A DNA stretch of 64,000 nt from a virus. Where the stretch lies: positions 1-64,000 of the IMG/VR virus record IMGVR_UViG_3300025151_008277; one strand, given 5' to 3'. Numbering within the stretch: position 1 is the stretch's first letter; each line of letters begins with the position of its first letter. Below, in pieces: positions 23,642 through 32,011 of the stretch. The notes under the pieces are model-generated. The model did no database searches and was not told where the DNA came from. It saw only the letters and a list, made by a program, of their open reading frames with translations. A program made the position numbers and the translations under genes.

Positions 23642-25114
23642 TTACTTTCTTACTTTGCCTCCGTTGCTATAGCTTTGGGTCGGAGCTGGTTCAGTATTAT
23701 TGATAACAGTAGTACCGAGATCTTTCTTATCTATTGTATTAATAAGAAGCTCGAAGCTTTGATTTAGTTTTTGACTTTGTTGATTATTTTCCTCTAAAGA
23801 TTTATTATGGCGTTCCAACATTTCATCGCTTACTACGCCTTCAATTTTTACCGGTGGTAAATTATTATAAATTGTACCGCCTTGGAAATCATAAGGAGTG
23901 AGTTCTTTAATTTCAACAGGTAGAGGTTGTTCTTCCTCTCCACCAAAAAAACCTGTTACTCCATCCCAAATACTACCAGCTGTTTCTTTTACAGTATCAG
24001 CGACTCCTCCAGCGAAGTCCAAAACAGCAGTTATTTTTTCTTTTATAAAATCAATAACACCACCGAACATCTCGACGAGAGATTCTTTTATACCATCAGT
24101 AACAATTTTAAATCCTTCTTTAGTATCTTCCCACCACACAGACGGTGTGGGAGGATCACCCCAGTAGTTTGATACCTCTGTAGATAGATTAGCTATTTCG
24201 TCAGTATATTTTTTTAATCCCGGAAATAACTCTCCTATATAATTCGAACTCTCTGCTATTTTACCTGCAAAATCACTTGCTGATGTAGATATAATATACC
24301 ACCAGTCATCCGGTTGAGGCGGGTTATTCCAAAAATCTATTACAGCTTGTTTAGTATTATTAAATGCGGTTTTGAGCTCTCCGACTAATATGTTAAAACC
24401 TTCTTTGGTATCAGCCCACCATTGTTTTACAACACCTGTAAGGTCTTTAAACATTTCTATCATGGCGAACAGACGAACACCCAGAAATGCAATTGCTCCT
24501 GAGATTAAAAATCCTATAGCTCCTTGTAATAATTTAAATGCCTTGAGTAATATATTTGCTGCTATACCAATCGGTCCAAGAGCTCTCATTATTATTGGCA
24601 TGAATTTAGCAATCTTACCCACCAGACCTCCAAGGCCGCCAAGTGCTCTTCCCATACCACCGGTAGCTTTGGCACGTAACCCTGTTTGAGTAGCTGCCTT
24701 CGCTGCATATTGTTGAGATTTAGCTTGTAGATTAGCCATGACAGGAGCAAGACCAGCAGCTATACTTTTACCTGTTTCTCCTCTTTCGCGATCATCTTTT
24801 AAAAATTTACCTATGATAGGAATACTTTCTTGTCCTTTGGTAATCGCGTCAGCTTTTTGTTTCGCCTCTTGTGCCTTGGCATCTTCGGCTTTCTTTTGCT
24901 CAAGACCAGATTGTCTTTTTTTAGCTGCTTTTTCAGCATCTTCAGCTAGTTTAAGTTGAGCAGACTGAACATTAACTATACTCTTAAGAGAATCTGTGAG
25001 TTGTTGAGTCAGAGACTCCTGTCTCTTAGAGCTTTCGCTTACGTTATCACTAAGAGCAGTAAAATTCTTCCCAAGTATGTTTAAAACATTTACAATTGCA
25101 GCGTCGTCAGCCAT
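23642..25114 (-). CDS. Tape measure protein (gp29-like)
   Basis: A 490-residue protein. Residues 1-110 are coiled coil (Lys/Ala/Gln/Glu-rich); about 150-230 are hydrophobic, Gly/Ala-rich and membrane-like (MRALGPIGIAANILLKAFKL). A tandem region with PP-x-P-x-x-WW and WWxDTKEGF motifs occurs at about 235-370, then a second coiled coil and a Gly/Lys C-terminus. This layout and the position between the chaperone-like pair and the tube-cap gene are typical of tape measures. It sets tail length and may help DNA cross the inner membrane. A late promoter ends 6 nt before the ATG. Confidence 0.75.
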   Translation of the reverse strand: MADDAAIVNVLNILGKNFTALSDNVSESSKRQESLTQQLTDSLKSIVNVQSAQLKLAEDAEKAAKKRQSGLEQKKAEDAKAQEAKQKADAITKGQESIPIIGKFLKDDRERGETGKSIAAGLAPVMANLQAKSQQYAAKAATQTGLRAKATGGMGRALGGLGGLVGKIAKFMPIIMRALGPIGIAANILLKAFKLLQGAIGFLISGAIAFLGVRLFAMIEMFKDLTGVVKQWWADTKEGFNILVGELKTAFNNTKQAVIDFWNNPPQPDDWWYIISTSASDFAGKIAESSNYIGELFPGLKKYTDEIANLSTEVSNYWGDPPTPSVWWEDTKEGFKIVTDGIKESLVEMFGGVIDFIKEKITAVLDFAGGVADTVKETAGSIWDGVTGFFGGEEEQPLPVEIKELTPYDFQGGTIYNNLPPVKIEGVVSDEMLERHNKSLEENNQQSQKLNQSFELLINTIDKKDLGTTVINNTEPAPTQSYSNGGKVRK

Positions 25115-25120
25115 TGTAAT

Positions 25121-25128
25121 TATTTATC
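25121..25128 (-). promoter_or_regulatory. Late promoter GATAAATA (minus)
   Basis: On the minus strand ATAAATA ends 6 nt before the tape measure ATG at 25114; the box overlaps the upstream gene's last codon. Confidence 0.65.
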
Positions 25129-25816
25129 AAATACTCACAAATATAGTCGGGTCTTGCTCAATATCGTTATCTTTTTGTGTGTCCTTAATCTTAGAAGAAA
25201 TATTAGAGTTTATATAGTCTATTAATTTACTGCACGTAGACACTGGGAGAGAAGTGTAGACCTTATATATAGAGTTAATATCTGTATCAGATACATCTAT
25301 AGATAAACTTTCATCGTTATTAATAGTAATTGTCTTTACAAACCTAAAAATATCACAGAAAGCATACTCTACAATTTTGAGTTCTTTCTTATTATTAAAG
25401 AACTTAATAAATGAGTTTTCAGTTTTTACAGAAGGAGCATCTAGAGCAAATTTAAAATCAAAACCATCTTCACTATTCTCAAAAGCACTAGGGATGTCTA
25501 GCTTTGGTATATCATTTAAAATATCAGTATATTTGTCTTCGTTATTTAATTTATTAGCTACACTGTACAAATAAAAGTGTTTGTCTAAAATATTGATCTC
25601 ATTGCCGATGCTAGAAGTGATATAATTATTAATATATTTTCTATATGAAAGTATAGCTGCTTGTTCTGAGTCATACTTTTCGAATAACTGAATTATCTCT
25701 TCTTGAAATTTGAACTTTGGTTTGGATAATTTAACTTCTTTTTTACTAAAAGGAAGAGTAATTGTATCTTCTTGTTTTTTAGATAATTCGGTTAAAATTA
25801 AATTTACATTACTCAT
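25127..25816 (-). CDS. gp26-like baseplate/tail assembly protein
   Basis: A 229-residue protein (T4 gp26 is 208). It is acidic and helical with an N-terminal KKEVKLSKPKFKFQEEIIQL and GFDFKFALDAPSV in the middle, similar in layout to the T4 gp26-type baseplate family. It lies directly before the tape measure and overlaps the upstream gene by 8 nt, the place of tail assembly chaperones in most contractile phages. Both readings (hub assembly or tape-measure chaperone) fit. Confidence 0.5.
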   Translation of the reverse strand: MSNVNLILTELSKKQEDTITLPFSKKEVKLSKPKFKFQEEIIQLFEKYDSEQAAILSYRKYINNYITSSIGNEINILDKHFYLYSVANKLNNEDKYTDILNDIPKLDIPSAFENSEDGFDFKFALDAPSVKTENSFIKFFNNKKELKIVEYAFCDIFRFVKTITINNDESLSIDVSDTDINSIYKVYTSLPVSTCSKLIDYINSNISSKIKDTQKDNDIEQDPTIFVSI

Positions 25817-26528
25817 TTTTATTATTTACTTCGTTTTCTTCATTTACAATCTTGTTACCAATTTTAATTAATTTTAATACATCGAAGAATTCTATATTTT
25901 TAAAATCAGTATATGTAAAGTGGAAATGTCTCATTAACGATAGAAGTATTTCATTTAAGTTCTCTGTATTATAATGAAAGTTATCTATAATAAATTTTAC
26001 TAAATTTTCAAAAGTAAGTTTTTCGTCTATTACATTAAACTTTATATACTGAAAAGAACATATCTTATTAATATACCTATCAAAAGCTATCTTGAGTTTG
26101 TTAAAGTCTTGTAAATCTATAACCTCAAGTATTTGTTCTACATCTCTTATATTATAAGAATTAACATCTATCCATTCCTCTTTAACTTGTATTTGTTTAA
26201 TAATACTAGCAACATTAACGTTATTATTCTTAATAGATAGAACATTAGGATAGTTTATTTTGTAACTATTATTACCATGTAGAACATCATCCTTTTCAGG
26301 TCGTACTACGAGAAAGTTTTCTGGTTCAAGATTTAAATTATAAGTTCTACCTTTTAGAGTTCGTGTGACTTTGTATACTGGATCAGAGAGAAATATTTCG
26401 TACTTAATTTTTTCTATTAAATCTATACAACAATAGGGTTTGTATTCATTATTAATAGTATAAAATACGTTATCAAAATCTTGTAATGTTATTTGTTTTG
26501 ATAAATTTAAAACACTAAGAAAATTCAT
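25809..26528 (-). CDS. Tail assembly chaperone-like / hub assembly protein
   Basis: A 239-residue, Asn/Ile/Lys-rich, helical protein with no clear domain signature. It sits between a tube-like gene (4-nt overlap) and the gp26-like gene (8-nt overlap), in the order tube, chaperone pair, tape measure. T4 places genes 26 and 51 near the hub genes, and this protein could be the gp51 counterpart. It ends in a charged tail (NEENEVNNKNE). The two genes are in different frames, but the downstream one has its own ATG, so no frameshift is needed. Confidence 0.45.
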   Translation of the reverse strand: MNFLSVLNLSKQITLQDFDNVFYTINNEYKPYCCIDLIEKIKYEIFLSDPVYKVTRTLKGRTYNLNLEPENFLVVRPEKDDVLHGNNSYKINYPNVLSIKNNNVNVASIIKQIQVKEEWIDVNSYNIRDVEQILEVIDLQDFNKLKIAFDRYINKICSFQYIKFNVIDEKLTFENLVKFIIDNFHYNTENLNEILLSLMRHFHFTYTDFKNIEFFDVLKLIKIGNKIVNEENEVNNKNE

Positions 26529-27232
26529 TTCTTAGGTAATTTTATATCATACCTATCAAAAGTCCATCTAATTTCTTTATTAATTAAAGATGGTTCGTCT
26601 GCATATGTTTGTATACCCTCTGCGGCTACATCATATGGAAGGCAGTTATAAAAAGTATATACTTTGCGTATAGAAGGAGTACCTGTATTACTAAAGAAGT
26701 TAAAAAATCCTGACTTAGAGGATCTTTCAAGATATAATATTTCTAAGTTAGTATGTAGATTAGTATCTGAAAAACCACCATCTCGAGCTACCATTCTAAC
26801 CCATGGCTTAAAAATAAAATCAGCTACACTTACTACGTTCTCTATAAACTGAGTACTTAGATCTGTGGGATCAAAATTTCTATTTTTATTAAAAGAAATA
26901 GGTAGGTAACCGTTTACTTGATTACCTACCTTATCTACAGCTATTGTTTCTGTATTTACATTAATACCGTTACAAACTGCGAATCCAGTATTGGTACTTA
27001 TTTTTGCATCTTTAAATAAGTTCGCAGCTGCATTAATATTAGTTTTTCCATCACTGGGTGACTCGCCTAGAGTATCATGAACTTCATCTGAGATTGCCGA
27101 TGGAATATCAAACTTAACTATAAACAGGTTGGGTATGGGTATGGTAGTCTCCAGCTGGTTTAGCAGCTGAAAGAAGTTACCTGTCAACGACCCGCCATTC
27201 TGCAAATCAAGTTCTGATAGCTCTATAGGCAT
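26525..27232 (-). CDS. Second gp19-like tube-fold protein
   Basis: A 235-residue protein. LPYDVAAEGIQTYADEPSLI and the closing EIRWTFDRYDIKLP match the final strands of gp19-like tube proteins, in which a loop precedes the last strand. It is longer than the main tube candidate (192) and follows it by 3 nt. In related phages a second tube-fold protein often forms the tube start, terminator or a hub ring. Probably one of these rather than the main tube. Confidence 0.6.
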   Translation of the reverse strand: MPIELSELDLQNGGSLTGNFFQLLNQLETTIPIPNLFIVKFDIPSAISDEVHDTLGESPSDGKTNINAAANLFKDAKISTNTGFAVCNGINVNTETIAVDKVGNQVNGYLPISFNKNRNFDPTDLSTQFIENVVSVADFIFKPWVRMVARDGGFSDTNLHTNLEILYLERSSKSGFFNFFSNTGTPSIRKVYTFYNCLPYDVAAEGIQTYADEPSLINKEIRWTFDRYDIKLPKK

Positions 27233-27235
27233 ACA

Positions 27236-27814
27236 TTATGAGAAAAGCGCGCCGACTTTATTAACTACTTGACCAATCTCGTTATCTCTGCGGAAGAACT
27301 GATAAGCGAACCCAGCTTGGAAAGTAACAATCTCTCCTGCATTTGTCATATCATATTCTAAGTCACCAGCAGTAACAGGGAATACACCAAATAGTTTATA
27401 AGTACGTAACACTTCAAATTGAGTATCTAATTGAGCTAATGTAATTGTACTATTGTTATGTAATATACCATCACCAGTAGTAGTTGCATCACTGAATGTT
27501 TCTTCAATCCAGTTTTCCATTTTAATTCTTGTAGAGTTCTGAGCGTCTGCATAGAACTGAATATTAAATGCTTCTGAATTGTTGTAAGAAACAGTACTAG
27601 GTACTCTAAAGGTAAATCCGTTATATGGAACTTCTTGAGCTCCGATAGTTTTACCTGGTAGAGTTGCTGTTGTTGCGTACACTAACTCTGTCTCATCGAA
27701 TACTGATGCGCCTTTATTAGAAACATCAAGAATCCTAAACTGATACTTTCTTGCAAAATCTCTCGATTGAGCTACTTTGTAGAAGTCCTGTATTGTTTGT
27801 TTGATATCTGCCAT
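27236..27814 (-). CDS. gp19: Tail tube protein gp19
   Basis: A 192-residue protein (T4 gp19 is 163). It begins MADIKQTIQDFYKVAQSRDF; TATLPGKTIGAQEVPYNGFT and LFGVFPVTAGDLEYDMTNAG match the conserved tube strands and the closing -F-P-x-x-x-x-l-x-y motif. It polymerises as hexameric rings inside the sheath. ATG 27814 is preferred over an upstream in-frame codon at 27844 because a perfect late promoter lies between them. The gene follows the sheath, as 19 follows 18 in T4, but a terminator separates them. Confidence 0.85.
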   Translation of the reverse strand: MADIKQTIQDFYKVAQSRDFARKYQFRILDVSNKGASVFDETELVYATTATLPGKTIGAQEVPYNGFTFRVPSTVSYNNSEAFNIQFYADAQNSTRIKMENWIEETFSDATTTGDGILHNNSTITLAQLDTQFEVLRTYKLFGVFPVTAGDLEYDMTNAGEIVTFQAGFAYQFFRRDNEIGQVVNKVGALFS

Positions 27815-27822
27815 ACTGTAAA

Positions 27823-27830
27823 TATTTATA
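27823..27830 (-). promoter_or_regulatory. Late promoter TATAAATA (minus) for the tail tube
   Basis: Perfect TATAAATA on the minus strand, 8 nt before the ATG at 27814. It lies downstream of the sheath terminator and gives the abundant tube protein its own transcript. Confidence 0.8.
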
Positions 27831-27850
27831 TCTAAAACACGCAATTAAGT

Positions 27851-27880
27851 AAAAAAAAGAGCCCGAAATACATCGGGCTC
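27851..27880 (-). terminator. Rho-independent terminator after the sheath gene
   Basis: On the minus strand an 8-bp stem (GAGCCCGA with TCGGGCTC, loop of 6) is followed by a run of eight T. It lies about 20 nt after the sheath stop and before the tube promoter. Confidence 0.9.
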
Positions 27881-27901
27881 CGTGTTTATGAATACTATAA
27901 C

Positions 27902-30517
27902 TTACTGTCCTACAATCTCTTCAAAGTTAACATCATTGTTAACAGCGTAGAAATTAACCAAGATGAACTCAGCAGCACGTACTGGTTTCAAGTAGATATC
28001 TACTATCAACTCATTATTTTCAATAGTAGCTGATGTGTTATTACGTTCATCACATACAATCAAGTAATCGTAAACACCTTCTGTTTGCTTACAATTCTCA
28101 AAAATAGGTGTTAAAGTATTAACAACCTTAGTGCGAGTTAAGAATGTATTTGGCTCGAAAATGAAGAACTTAAGAGTTTCTCTTGTACGTTTCTCAAGAT
28201 CCAAGAACAATCTACGAACATTAACTCGATCAAATGCTGTTGGCTTACGTTGTAGCGTCTTCTGACCAAATACAATAATTCCTTCACTAGGGAATTGAGT
28301 TACAGGGTTAACTGCAATTCTGTATAATTGATCTCTCTGACGTTGAGTTGGACTAATAGCAATATCAGTTGCTCCTGTTACAACTCCTCTTGTATAACCA
28401 GCTGGTGCGTACCAAGGAGCGAAGTTAGCATCGTTTCTTGCATACAATCCAGCAGCGTTACCGGAGAAAGGAATCCAGACTTGAGTATCGGAATTACCAT
28501 CATAAGTTTTAATCCAGTTACCGTAAACTGTAGCATAGTTACTATTAGCTGTTCCAAACTGATGTCTAATCGGCCAATATACATGCTGGCTAAAGTTCTT
28601 ATCCTTATCGTCTAATACCTTAGCGTTTTCTCCTTGAACAACAATGTTACGCAAGATATCTGCAATAAAGATATGATCTTTACGAGTCTCTCTAGCAAAT
28701 TGCTCAAACTCATTGAATACTGTTCTATATGCATCTCTTATTTTAATTTCATTGCCGTTGGCTACCATGTTTTCATTAATAGTATAGAAGCCGGTATTGC
28801 TTGCAGGAGAGCCTAAATTGATACCAGCAGTATCGTCAAAGCTTTCAAGACCAACAAGAGCGCTATCTCTTGAGTATTGTTGGTTCACCCAAATTGTACC
28901 CAAACCAGCTTCAATAGTTACATCAATATTGAACCTGTCTACATTAGAAGCAATATCAAATATTCTATTCAACTTTGTTGGAATAGAACCTAACTTCTTA
29001 CCAGTAATTTTACTTTCTGCAAAAGCTCCTAATCCTACAAGAGATTGTACTCCGCTATAATTTGATTTAGCAGACAGTACTTCAGACTGAGCAACATGAG
29101 CTACTTCAGAAGAATTGTTATCTGAAGTTCTGTGAACTCTCACAAATTTTGTAGGGGCTTCTGTAATACCAGACGTCCAATCTCCTGCATACTTGCTAAT
29201 ATAAGGATTAACAAGAACTTTAATATTAGGAGAATTGTTTTCTACATCAGGTAAGAAAAACGACTTCTTATTACCACCGTTTTGATTTAATACCCTTCTA
29301 TAAGAGTTAAGAGAACCAGTATACCCTTCTGCGAGGAAGTAACTTAATTTGCGATCAGTATTGCTGAAAGGTGTGTTACGTACCTTAAACAACCCTAAAC
29401 TAATAGTATCAACAAAATCCGCTCCTTGAATATTAAATTCAGAGAGATTCTCTAAAGTCTTACTTACATTAGTCTTTTCTGAAGTACTTGTCGCGCTTAA
29501 AGAATACTCTAACCTAGATGCAGGCACTGCAGTAAACGCTGAAGGGATTTTATCACCTGATGTTGAAGGAGCTAACTGTGATCCAAGTACATCAAAATCT
29601 GTAGCAGGGTTAACGTTAACACCATCTGTCAAACCAACATAATAACCTTCATAATCAGAATTAATTGTTGTTTTTGCAGTATTAAGAACAACAAGGCCAG
29701 TTCCTGATGCGTTTGTAGTAATCGTAGATGCGCTAAATAGTTGAGTATCTCCTGCAGAGGCATTGTCACTCCAAGTGAATTCTCCGTTCAACGCAGCGTT
29801 ATACTGAGTAGGAGTTAATTCTACTAATGTTGGATTACCAATAACAAAGTAATCAGATCCTGATAAAGAAGCATTTAAACCAGAAAGACCATCTACACTC
29901 TTAGTACCATCACCGCCAGTGTGAGCTACTGCCTTTACGAATGTATGACCGGAAAGATCTCCAATAGATGATGCAATATTTGCGCCTGTTAGCACTTTCT
30001 GGTCACTACCACCAGATAGACCCAAACCTGTTAAGGACTTAGTGGTATAAACTGATTCACCATTAGCATCTTTGGAAATAATTTCAACGCTTAAATCAAT
30101 TTCATTACCTGCATTAGTACCGATATTTTCGGAAAACTCAATTCGGGTTCCACTAGTTGTAAGAGTGAATGTTTTAGTATTAAGACCCACAACTGGATAT
30201 ATTAAGGCTGTATATTTGTTTTCGGTCGAGTTGAGGCCGCCACCAGAACCGTAAGGTAACCTGGAGACATAAACATTGGCGTCGCTATTAAAGACTTGTT
30301 TAACGCTGTGATAAAAATATCGCTCGGCAGCATTTGTTGGCTTACCGTAGATTTCCTCGAAATCAGAAAAGGTACCAACATTCAACACTTCATCTGTAGG
30401 GCCTTGATTCGAAAAACCAGGTACAAATACACTGGTTCCTAGTGGCGCTGCAGGACGTTGCGTTAGATCAATTTCTCTAATTTCTACACCTGGAGATTGT
30501 ATAGTTCTTCTAGACAT
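27902..30517 (-). CDS. gp18: Tail sheath protein gp18
   Basis: An 871-residue protein, longer than T4 gp18 (659). The N-terminus IQSPGVEIREIDLTQRPA and ERYFYHSVKQVFNSDANVYV are characteristic of contractile sheaths. The C-terminal domain is also typical: YRIAVNPVTQFPSEGIIVFG, then RVNVRRLFLDLEKRTRETLK and PVRAAEFILVNFYA. The extra length is a Ser/Thr/Gly-rich insertion (about residues 100-420), which should project outward. It contracts to drive the tube through the envelope. It has its own late promoter, a 14-nt leader with AAAGAAAG, and a strong terminator. Confidence 0.95.
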   Translation of the reverse strand: MSRRTIQSPGVEIREIDLTQRPAAPLGTSVFVPGFSNQGPTDEVLNVGTFSDFEEIYGKPTNAAERYFYHSVKQVFNSDANVYVSRLPYGSGGGLNSTENKYTALIYPVVGLNTKTFTLTTSGTRIEFSENIGTNAGNEIDLSVEIISKDANGESVYTTKSLTGLGLSGGSDQKVLTGANIASSIGDLSGHTFVKAVAHTGGDGTKSVDGLSGLNASLSGSDYFVIGNPTLVELTPTQYNAALNGEFTWSDNASAGDTQLFSASTITTNASGTGLVVLNTAKTTINSDYEGYYVGLTDGVNVNPATDFDVLGSQLAPSTSGDKIPSAFTAVPASRLEYSLSATSTSEKTNVSKTLENLSEFNIQGADFVDTISLGLFKVRNTPFSNTDRKLSYFLAEGYTGSLNSYRRVLNQNGGNKKSFFLPDVENNSPNIKVLVNPYISKYAGDWTSGITEAPTKFVRVHRTSDNNSSEVAHVAQSEVLSAKSNYSGVQSLVGLGAFAESKITGKKLGSIPTKLNRIFDIASNVDRFNIDVTIEAGLGTIWVNQQYSRDSALVGLESFDDTAGINLGSPASNTGFYTINENMVANGNEIKIRDAYRTVFNEFEQFARETRKDHIFIADILRNIVVQGENAKVLDDKDKNFSQHVYWPIRHQFGTANSNYATVYGNWIKTYDGNSDTQVWIPFSGNAAGLYARNDANFAPWYAPAGYTRGVVTGATDIAISPTQRQRDQLYRIAVNPVTQFPSEGIIVFGQKTLQRKPTAFDRVNVRRLFLDLEKRTRETLKFFIFEPNTFLTRTKVVNTLTPIFENCKQTEGVYDYLIVCDERNNTSATIENNELIVDIYLKPVRAAEFILVNFYAVNNDVNFEEIVGQ

Positions 30518-30536
30518 AGTTATAACTTTCTTTAAT

Positions 30537-30544
30537 TATTTATT
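30537..30544 (-). promoter_or_regulatory. Late promoter AATAAATA (minus) for the sheath
   Basis: AATAAATA lies 19 nt before the sheath ATG, so the transcript should have a leader of about 14 nt containing the purine-rich AAAGAAAG. This contrasts with the 5-6 nt spacing of many other late genes. Confidence 0.7.
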
Positions 30545-30567
30545 GTATTTCAGGTGAAAAATATAAA

Positions 30568-30575
30568 AATAAATA
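30568..30575 (+). promoter_or_regulatory. Late promoter AATAAATA for rmlA
   Basis: AATAAATA on the plus strand, 40 nt before the rmlA ATG. A second, perfect TATAAATA at 30607-30614 ends one base before the ATG and would start transcription inside the gene, so the upstream box is the more likely promoter. Confidence 0.45.
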
Positions 30576-30615
30576 TCCCTGGATTTTTTTAGAAAATTGA
30601 ATACAATATAAATAT

Positions 30616-31470
30616 ATGAAAGGCATTATACTCGCAGGTGGTTCAGGTACAAGAGTTTACCCGAACACTAAGGTTTTATCTAAACAAATCTTACCAGTAT
30701 ATGATAAGCCTACTATTTATTACCCTCTGTCAACTCTCCTCAAATTAGGTATTAAAGACATACTTATTATATCTAATAAAGTACATTCTTTTCTAGATCT
30801 ACTCGGAGATGGACACGATTTAGGTATCAATATTTCATATAAAGAACAAAAACAACCTCGCGGTATAGCAGAAGCGTTAATTATTGGAGAAAAATTCATA
30901 GGAGACGATAATGTAGTGTTAGCTCTAGGTGATAATATATTCACAGGTATAGATTATGGATATGTTCCTGGAGCAGCTATTGTAGGTTATAAAGTAAGTA
31001 ATCCTAAAGATTACGGAGTTGTAGAGTTTGATACCAACGGATTAAACGAAAGAGTAGTTACTGGTATTGAAGAAAAGCCGGAGAGTCCTAAAAGTGATAT
31101 TGCTGTAACTGGGCTATATTTTTATGATGATACTGCTTCTGCTCGTGCAAAAACTCTAACTCCTTCAGATAGAAACGAGTTAGAAATTACAGACTTAAAT
31201 AAAAGTTATTTAAAAACAGGAGATTTGAGTTTAGCAATACTAGATCCTGAGCATGCTTGGTTTGATACTGGGGACCATGATCAAATGTTCGAAGCTTCTA
31301 TGTTTGTAAAGAGTATACAAAATAGAACTAATAGTATGATTGGTTGTATTGAATTAGAATCTTATAAAGCGGGTAATATTACAAAAGAGGAAGTATGTAA
31401 ATTAGTATATAAGATGCCAAGTTGTAAGTATAAAGATAATATTATTAGATCAGCTTCGCTTCCATCCTAG
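30616..31470 (+). CDS. rmlA: Glucose-1-phosphate thymidylyltransferase (RmlA-like)
   Basis: A 284-residue protein, about the usual length (290). The nucleotide-binding start MKGIILAGGSGTRVYPNTKV, then KQILPVYDKPTIYYPLS, LGDNIF, EEKPESPKSD and HAWFDTGDHDQMFEAS are all classic RmlA motifs. It joins glucose-1-phosphate and dTTP to give dTDP-glucose, the substrate of the RmlB enzyme encoded at 40935. It is the only plus-strand gene inside the minus-strand tail operon, and its 3' end overlaps the convergent tube-like gene by 26 nt. Late promoter boxes upstream suggest late expression, unlike rmlB. Confidence 0.95.
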   Translation: MKGIILAGGSGTRVYPNTKVLSKQILPVYDKPTIYYPLSTLLKLGIKDILIISNKVHSFLDLLGDGHDLGINISYKEQKQPRGIAEALIIGEKFIGDDNVVLALGDNIFTGIDYGYVPGAAIVGYKVSNPKDYGVVEFDTNGLNERVVTGIEEKPESPKSDIAVTGLYFYDDTASARAKTLTPSDRNELEITDLNKSYLKTGDLSLAILDPEHAWFDTGDHDQMFEASMFVKSIQNRTNSMIGCIELESYKAGNITKEEVCKLVYKMPSCKYKDNIIRSASLPS

Positions 31471-32011
31471 TAAAACTAAACGTTGCCGCAGCAGTAATTT
31501 CTGAACTATCACCGTAACTCCATTTAATTTCAGTTAAACTAGTCGGGAAAGCTCCTACATAATCAAACTGAATCTTTCTATTTTCATATTCATCTAACCC
31601 GTAAACAGTAAATGTAGAGGAATAATTCTTTAGAGCTTCATGTCTTTGTATATTGATAAGATCATCGCTGTTAAATATACCAGACTTTACATCATTGAGA
31701 ATATCTAACCATTTATATATTACCCAATAGTTTTTATATTCGTTATCGATTTTAAAATCAAAAGTAATATCTTCGTATGCTTCTCTTGCATGAGATGAAA
31801 TCTTAATAGACTGGGTGCCGTATGGAACAGTAGTAGAGTTAATTTTTACAGACGGTGTTAGCGTGCCGTATACACTCATTTCAAGACTATCAGCGTTTAC
31901 TCTATTATTATTACGAGATACATTATCGTTAATTTCTTTAACAATATCAGGTAAGTTTAAAACTAATATAAACTTATCGTTTCTATTTTTATTCAGCGGT
32001 GCTTGATTCAT
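31445..32011 (-). CDS. Third gp19-like tail tube-fold protein
   Basis: A 188-residue protein. SVYGTLTPSVKINSTTVPYG, HAREAYEDITFDFKID and the closing FDYVGAFPTSLTEIKWSYGD match the gp19 tube fold. ATG 32011 overlaps the gp17 stop (ATGA) and is preceded by GGGAG, so it is chosen over an in-frame TTG at 32026. Lying directly after the terminase, it could be the tail terminator, a tube variant or a neck ring. Confidence 0.7.
   Translation of the reverse strand: MNQAPLNKNRNDKFILVLNLPDIVKEINDNVSRNNNRVNADSLEMSVYGTLTPSVKINSTTVPYGTQSIKISSHAREAYEDITFDFKIDNEYKNYWVIYKWLDILNDVKSGIFNSDDLINIQRHEALKNYSSTFTVYGLDEYENRKIQFDYVGAFPTSLTEIKWSYGDSSEITAAATFSFTRMEAKLI

Noticed and set aside
23898-24959. Several plus-strand frames opposite the tape measure
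   Set aside because: Antisense shadows produced by the skewed codon composition of the tape measure; no initiation signals.
25809-25816. Programmed frameshift between the two tail chaperone-like genes, as in lambda G/GT
   Set aside because: The downstream gene has its own ATG in an 8-nt overlap and no slippery heptamer was recognised; ordinary coupling is enough.
30607-30614. TATAAATA touching the rmlA start codon
   Set aside because: Transcription would start inside the gene; the AATAAATA at 30568 is a better candidate, so this was not listed as the main promoter.
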